A stretch of 64,000 nucleotides of DNA. Source: Burkholderia lata (GTDB lineage: Bacteria; Pseudomonadota; Gammaproteobacteria; Burkholderiales; Burkholderiaceae). Positions 60,469-64,000 of this stretch are shown one piece after another; the first letter of the stretch is position 1, and the number at the start of each line of letters is the position of its first letter. The stretch is taken from the NCBI RefSeq assembly GCF_000012945.1, contig NC_007511.1, positions 1,612,001-1,676,000 of the forward strand, written 5' to 3'. The translations under genes were made by a program, and so were the position numbers. The notes beneath the pieces are model-generated. The model had not been told where the DNA came from and did no database searches. It was given only the letters and a program-made list of their open reading frames with translations.

Positions 60469-61314
60469 TCACCCCAGCTCAAACGATGTCACCCCGAACA
60501 CGCGATCGATCGCAATCGCCGGTGCGTCCTTCGTGTACATCCTCGCGGTTTCGAACACGCTTGTCATGCCGTGCCGTTCGGCCAGCGCGATGGCCGCCGG
60601 GTTCGTTTCCGGCACGTCGAGCACGATGACCTCGCCGGGCATGCGCGCTGCCAGCGCGCGAAACAGCCCGGTGGCAACGCCTGCGTCATCGGCGAAGAGC
60701 GGGCCGATCTTGCAGCCCGTCTTGCAACGGCGCACGACACCGTAGCCGGCGACACGGCCTGCGTCGATCGTCGCGAGCGCAACGGCATCCGGCTGCGCGA
60801 TCCAGGTGGTGACGAAACGCTCGCGCGCCGCGGGAAAGCATTCGCGATCGTAGGCAAGCAACTGCCCGAACGGCACGTCGGCCGCTGCCGCCACGTGCGC
60901 ACACCCGATGCCGTCTACGCGCCCCTCATAGCGGATGTTGCGGTACGCGAGTTCGAATCCGGACTTCCCGTAGTTCGCCTGCTGGGCCACGACACCATCG
61001 AGCCCGATGTTGCGGTCTCCGAGGTAACGCATGCCGTGCTCCCAGGTTCGGATCCCGAAGCCTTTGCCGCGAAACCCGGGTTTCACGATGTAGAGGCCGA
61101 TGAAGCCGAAGTGCGCGTCGTAAGCGACAGCCGAGATGCACGCGACCGGTTCGCCGCGCCAGACGCCGACGAAGAACCCGGCCGGGTCTGCTGCCCTGAA
61201 GCAATCGGGATCGTGCAGGCCGGGGTTCCAGCCTTCTGCAGCCGCCCATGCGACCGACATGGCGACCTCGTCGGCCGACATGGTGCGCACGATGAAGTCT
61301 CCGCCTTGATCCAT
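60469..61314 (-). CDS. GNAT acetyltransferase with tandem domain
   Basis: A 281-residue protein with an N-terminal GNAT domain (acetyl-CoA loop VKPGFRGKGFGIRTWEHGM, about residues 77-95) and a C-terminal GNAT-like domain (about residues 150-281). This layout is common in proteins of the YitH/YjcF-like group. GGGGTGA precedes the ATG. The acceptor substrate is unknown. Confidence 0.85.
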   Translation of the reverse strand: MDQGGDFIVRTMSADEVAMSVAWAAAEGWNPGLHDPDCFRAADPAGFFVGVWRGEPVACISAVAYDAHFGFIGLYIVKPGFRGKGFGIRTWEHGMRYLGDRNIGLDGVVAQQANYGKSGFELAYRNIRYEGRVDGIGCAHVAAAADVPFGQLLAYDRECFPAARERFVTTWIAQPDAVALATIDAGRVAGYGVVRRCKTGCKIGPLFADDAGVATGLFRALAARMPGEVIVLDVPETNPAAIALAERHGMTSVFETARMYTKDAPAIAIDRVFGVTSFELG

Positions 61315-61508
61315 GGTTCACCCCAGTCGCTGCGCTCAGGATGGCGCGTTGCGTGACGGTCAATGCATCGGGAAGCGCGGGCAGGCAACGCCGTGGCTGC
61401 CGATCGGGCCATCATAATCCCACGGGCGGGTGCCAGAGCGGGAAGGTCGGGCCGTGCCGTCGGCCGGCGCAACCCGGCTCCGCCCCGTGAAACCCGGATT
61501 CGCTGCGG

Positions 61509-61538
61509 TTGACATGCAATAAAATCATTGCATATCAT
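61509..61538 (+). promoter_or_regulatory. Promoter and operator of the ArsR-VOC operon
   Basis: TTGACA (61509-61514) and TATCAT (61533-61538) are 18 bases apart. Between them lies ATGCAAT-AAAATC-ATTGCAT (61514-61533), a perfect 7-bp inverted repeat suited to ArsR binding. The predicted transcription start falls at or next to the ATG (61544), so the message may be leaderless. Confidence 0.65.
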
Positions 61539-61543
61539 GCGCA

Positions 61544-61852
61544 ATGAACGCCGAACAGCTTGACCATGTTTTCAAGGCGCTTGCCGACCCCATCCGCCGC
61601 AGGATCATCGATCGGTTGCGCGAGCAGCCCGATCAGTCGCTTTTCCAGATTTGCGCGGTAGCCGTCGCAACGGGGGAAAAAGCCATCTCCCGGCAGGCGG
61701 TGACCCAGCATCTCGACATGCTGGAGAAGGCCGGACTGGTTCGCATCTCCTGGTCGGGCCGAACCAAGATTCATTCTCTCGATCTCCAGCCGCTGCGGGA
61801 AGCGGCGGACATCTGGCTTCAGCGACATCTCGAGGAAGGAAACAACCCATGA
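61544..61852 (+). CDS. ArsR-family transcriptional repressor
   Basis: A 102-residue winged-helix protein: HVFKALADPIRRRIIDRLRE, EKAISRQAVTQHLDMLEKAG (recognition helix) and LVRISWSGRTKIHSL (wing). No metal-binding Cys cluster (ELCVC) is seen, so it likely senses an organic effector, as in ArsR proteins linked to VOC/AHSA1 genes. It overlaps the VOC gene by 4 bases. Confidence 0.93.
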   Translation: MNAEQLDHVFKALADPIRRRIIDRLREQPDQSLFQICAVAVATGEKAISRQAVTQHLDMLEKAGLVRISWSGRTKIHSLDLQPLREAADIWLQRHLEEGNNP

Positions 61853-62256
61853 GAATCTATGTCACGTCCGTCTTTGTCGACGACCAGTCCAGGGCGCTGG
61901 ACTTCTACACGAACACCCTCGGATTCGTCGTGAAACATGACGTGCCGCTGGGCGAGCACCGCTGGCTCACCGTCGTATCGAGTGAAGCGCCCGGTGGAAC
62001 GGAACTGCTGCTGGAGCCGAGCGAGCACCCGGCGGTTGGCCCCTTCAAGCACGCGCTGGTCGAAGACGGCATACCCGCAGCCTCATTCCAGGTCGATGAT
62101 CTGGACACCGAATGCAAGAAACTGCGCGCGAAGGACGTCAGGTTCCTCGTGGACCCGATGGATGCCGGCACGGTCCGCATGGCCGTGTTCGACGATACCT
62201 GCGGAAACCTGATTCAGCTCATCGAGATGAAGGACAAGCAAGCGTCGTCACATTGA
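61849..62256 (+). CDS. VOC/glyoxalase-fold protein
   Basis: A 135-residue vicinal oxygen chelate domain. IYVTSVFVDDQSRALDFYTN is the first half, and FQVDDLDTECKKLRAKDVRF and VFDDTCGNLIQLIEM the second. Single-domain members act as glyoxalase, antibiotic-binding or dioxygenase-related proteins after dimerising. Coupling to ArsR suggests a small-molecule defence or detoxification role. Confidence 0.88.
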   Translation: MRIYVTSVFVDDQSRALDFYTNTLGFVVKHDVPLGEHRWLTVVSSEAPGGTELLLEPSEHPAVGPFKHALVEDGIPAASFQVDDLDTECKKLRAKDVRFLVDPMDAGTVRMAVFDDTCGNLIQLIEMKDKQASSH

Positions 62257-62272
62257 TTTCGCGAGGTGGTCG

Positions 62273-63772
62273 ATGCAGGTTGCAGAACATGAGGTCGTCA
62301 TCGCCGGAGGCGGACCCACCGGCTTGATGCTGGCAGGCGAACTGGCGCTGGCCGGCGTCGATGTCGCCATCGTCGAACGCCGCTCCGATCAGTCGCTTGC
62401 GGGTTCGCGCGCCGGCGGGCTGATTGCGCGGACGCTCGAGATCTTCGATCAACGCGGCATCGTGGATCGGTTCCTCGCCGAAGGCCAGAAGGCGCAAGTC
62501 ACTGGGTTTGCGTCGATTCGCCTGGACATCAGCGATTTTCCGACCCGGCACAACTACGTGTTGGGGCTGCGCCAGAAACACATCGAGCGCATTCTCGCCG
62601 GATGGGTCGACGAACTGGCGGTGCCGATCTATCGCAGCTGCGAATTGACGGGTTTCGCGCAGGACGACACGGGCGTCACCATCGAGCTGTCCGGTCGCGC
62701 GCCACTGCGGGCGCGCTATCTCGTCGGGTGCGATGGCGGCCGGAGTTTCGTCCGCAAAAGCGCCGGCATCGAGTTTCCAGGATGGGATGCGACGACCAGC
62801 AGTATTCTCGCCGAGTGCGAGATGACCGAGGAGCCGCCCTTGGGCGTCCATCGCACGGCATTGGGCATCCATGCGTTCGGCCGTGAGGCGTACGAAATTC
62901 GCGACGGCAAGATCGTCTTTGCCACCGAAGGCCCCGTCGGCGTCATGGTGACCGAAAAGGCGGTCGGCGCGAAAGCCGAGCCTACGCTGGACGATCTGAA
63001 GGAAGCGCTAGTCGCCGCATGCGGAACCGACTACGGTGCCCATAACCTGACGTGGATTTCCAGGTTCACGGACATGGCGCGGCAAGCGGCCACTTACCGC
63101 AAGGGCCGCGTTCTCCTGGCCGGCGATGCTGCCCACGTGCATTCTCCGGTGGGCGGAAAGGGCCTCAACATCGGCGTGCTGGATGCGGTGAATCTGGGGT
63201 GGAAACTGGCCCAGGTGGTGAAAGGAACGTCGCCCGACGGGCTGCTCGACACGTATCACGCGGAGCAACATCCGGTTGCGGCTCGCGTGCTGCGCACGAC
63301 GATGGCGCAGGTTGCGTTGCAGCGTACCGATGACAGCACCGAAGCATTGCGTGAAGTCGCGGCGGAATGGCTCCGCATGGATGAGCCTCGCAAGCGAGTC
63401 GCCGCCGAGATGTCCGGGCTCGGGCTCTGTTACGCACTCGGGGAAGGGCACCCACTGGTCGGTCGCCGCATGCCGGACCTCGATCTGATCACGGCCGACG
63501 GTTCCGTGCGCGTCTTTGCGCTGCTCCGGAACGCTCGGCCGGTGCTGTTGAATCTCGGCGTACCCGGAAGCGTCGATATCACGCGTTGGTCGGATCGCAT
63601 CGAACTGGTTCACGCCCGATACGACGGCCCATGGGATCTGCCCGCGCTTGGCCGGGTTGCCGCGCCGACGTCCGCTTTGATCCGGCCCGATGGATACGTC
63701 GCATGGGCGGGTATCGACACACAGGACGGCCTTCAGAATGCGATGAACACCTGGTTCGGGCCTCCCCGGTAG
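62273..63772 (+). CDS. FAD-dependent aromatic hydroxylase-type monooxygenase
   Basis: A 499-residue class A flavin monooxygenase. The FAD-binding GGGPTGLMLAGELALAG (about residues 11-27), the DG motif in LVGCDGGRSFVRKSAG, and the GD motif in VLLAGDAAHVHSPVGGKGLN are intact. The C-terminal thioredoxin-like domain is present. Such enzymes include rifampicin, tetracenomycin and phenol hydroxylases. It lies 16 bases after the VOC gene in the same operon, so detoxification or modification of an aromatic compound or antibiotic is plausible. Confidence 0.88.
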   Translation: MQVAEHEVVIAGGGPTGLMLAGELALAGVDVAIVERRSDQSLAGSRAGGLIARTLEIFDQRGIVDRFLAEGQKAQVTGFASIRLDISDFPTRHNYVLGLRQKHIERILAGWVDELAVPIYRSCELTGFAQDDTGVTIELSGRAPLRARYLVGCDGGRSFVRKSAGIEFPGWDATTSSILAECEMTEEPPLGVHRTALGIHAFGREAYEIRDGKIVFATEGPVGVMVTEKAVGAKAEPTLDDLKEALVAACGTDYGAHNLTWISRFTDMARQAATYRKGRVLLAGDAAHVHSPVGGKGLNIGVLDAVNLGWKLAQVVKGTSPDGLLDTYHAEQHPVAARVLRTTMAQVALQRTDDSTEALREVAAEWLRMDEPRKRVAAEMSGLGLCYALGEGHPLVGRRMPDLDLITADGSVRVFALLRNARPVLLNLGVPGSVDITRWSDRIELVHARYDGPWDLPALGRVAAPTSALIRPDGYVAWAGIDTQDGLQNAMNTWFGPPR

Positions 63773-64000
63773 GCGCGTCGTCTTCATCAGGCCGGATGAC
63801 GTTTTCGACGTGGCGTACCCGTCGTCCAGGAGGCGCGGCCAGGGAGACGCATGACGCCGTCGAGTCGTGGCGGTTGGGATGAGACGGCCATGTTCGCTTC
63901 GCGGCCGAAGCAGCCGTTGCGCAAGCCCGATCGGGCGGGCCCCGGCGTATGTTCCGACCGGGGCCGCGCCGCTCAGCACGTCAAGGCCGTCGCATTCCCC
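63773..64000. other. Right edge of window, no certain gene
   Basis: An ATG at 63851, six bases after AGGGAG, opens a frame that runs 50 codons to the right edge without a stop. Its product is not recognisable, so I do not annotate a gene. The rest looks intergenic. Confidence 0.3.

Noticed and set aside
63851..64000. Possible gene starting at ATG 63851
   Set aside because: Only 50 codons are visible, with no recognisable motif, so it is not annotated.

Overview
The window is high-GC proteobacterial DNA. Almost every protein looks like Burkholderia, most probably the Burkholderia cepacia complex. The clues are the NCS1, M20 and LysR gene styles, the Gram-negative porin, an 87-aa second copy of translation initiation factor IF-1 next to a cold-shock gene, and a Gly-X-Y repeat lipoprotein of the Burkholderia collagen-like type. 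Species and replicon cannot be fixed from the sequence. The mix of catabolic and accessory genes suggests a secondary chromosome. No rRNA, tRNA, complete insertion sequence or CRISPR array was seen.

Layout. 1-6867: the end of a GntR-type regulator, a TauE/DUF1634 exporter pair, a LysR regulator divergent from an M20 amidohydrolase and an NCS1 permease, and a small outer-membrane barrel. 7263-9250: a FitA/FitB-type toxin-antitoxin locus. Its toxin gene is cut after four codons by about 1.4 kb of lower-GC DNA holding an integrase tail and an aegerolysin-like gene. 9450-28979: a long plus-strand cluster of 16 genes with many 4-bp ATGA overlaps. It matches the steroid ring-cleavage genes of actinobacteria: HsaC, IpdA, IpdB, IpdC, IpdF, EchA20, FadE30, FadA6 and KshA, plus further acyl-CoA dehydrogenases, a MaoC hydratase, a thiolase, a YCF48-like protein and an RND permease. 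29094-37909: unrelated genes (cold-shock protein, IF-1, hydrolase, SDR/AraC pair, phosphoesterase, MFS pump, DUF1254 protein). 38008-48904: the second half of the steroid set. A minus-strand group holds DUF1302, DUF1329 and the HsaE/G/F enzymes. A plus-strand group holds the HsaD hydrolase, an SDR, EtfB, EtfA and a gamma-class carbonic anhydrase-like protein. 49003-64000: porin, YczE-like membrane protein, divergent adenine-deaminase-like amidohydrolase with its LysR regulator, cupin, collagen-like lipoprotein, Lrp/LysE pair, TetR/esterase pair, GNAT, and an ArsR/VOC/flavin-monooxygenase operon.

How the genes work together. KshA would open ring B, and HsaC and HsaD would cleave the aromatised ring A. 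HsaE, HsaF and HsaG would turn the released dienoate into central metabolites. FadE30, the hydratases, IpdF, IpdC, EchA20, IpdAB and FadA6 would take apart rings C and D as CoA thioesters. EtfAB would accept electrons from the acyl-CoA dehydrogenases. DUF1302, DUF1329, YCF48 and RND proteins look like an envelope system for a hydrophobic substrate. Missing from the window are the Delta1-dehydrogenase (KstD), KshB reductase, HsaAB, the HIP-CoA ligase FadD3 and a KstR-type regulator. A second locus is therefore predicted, and the growth substrate cannot be settled here.
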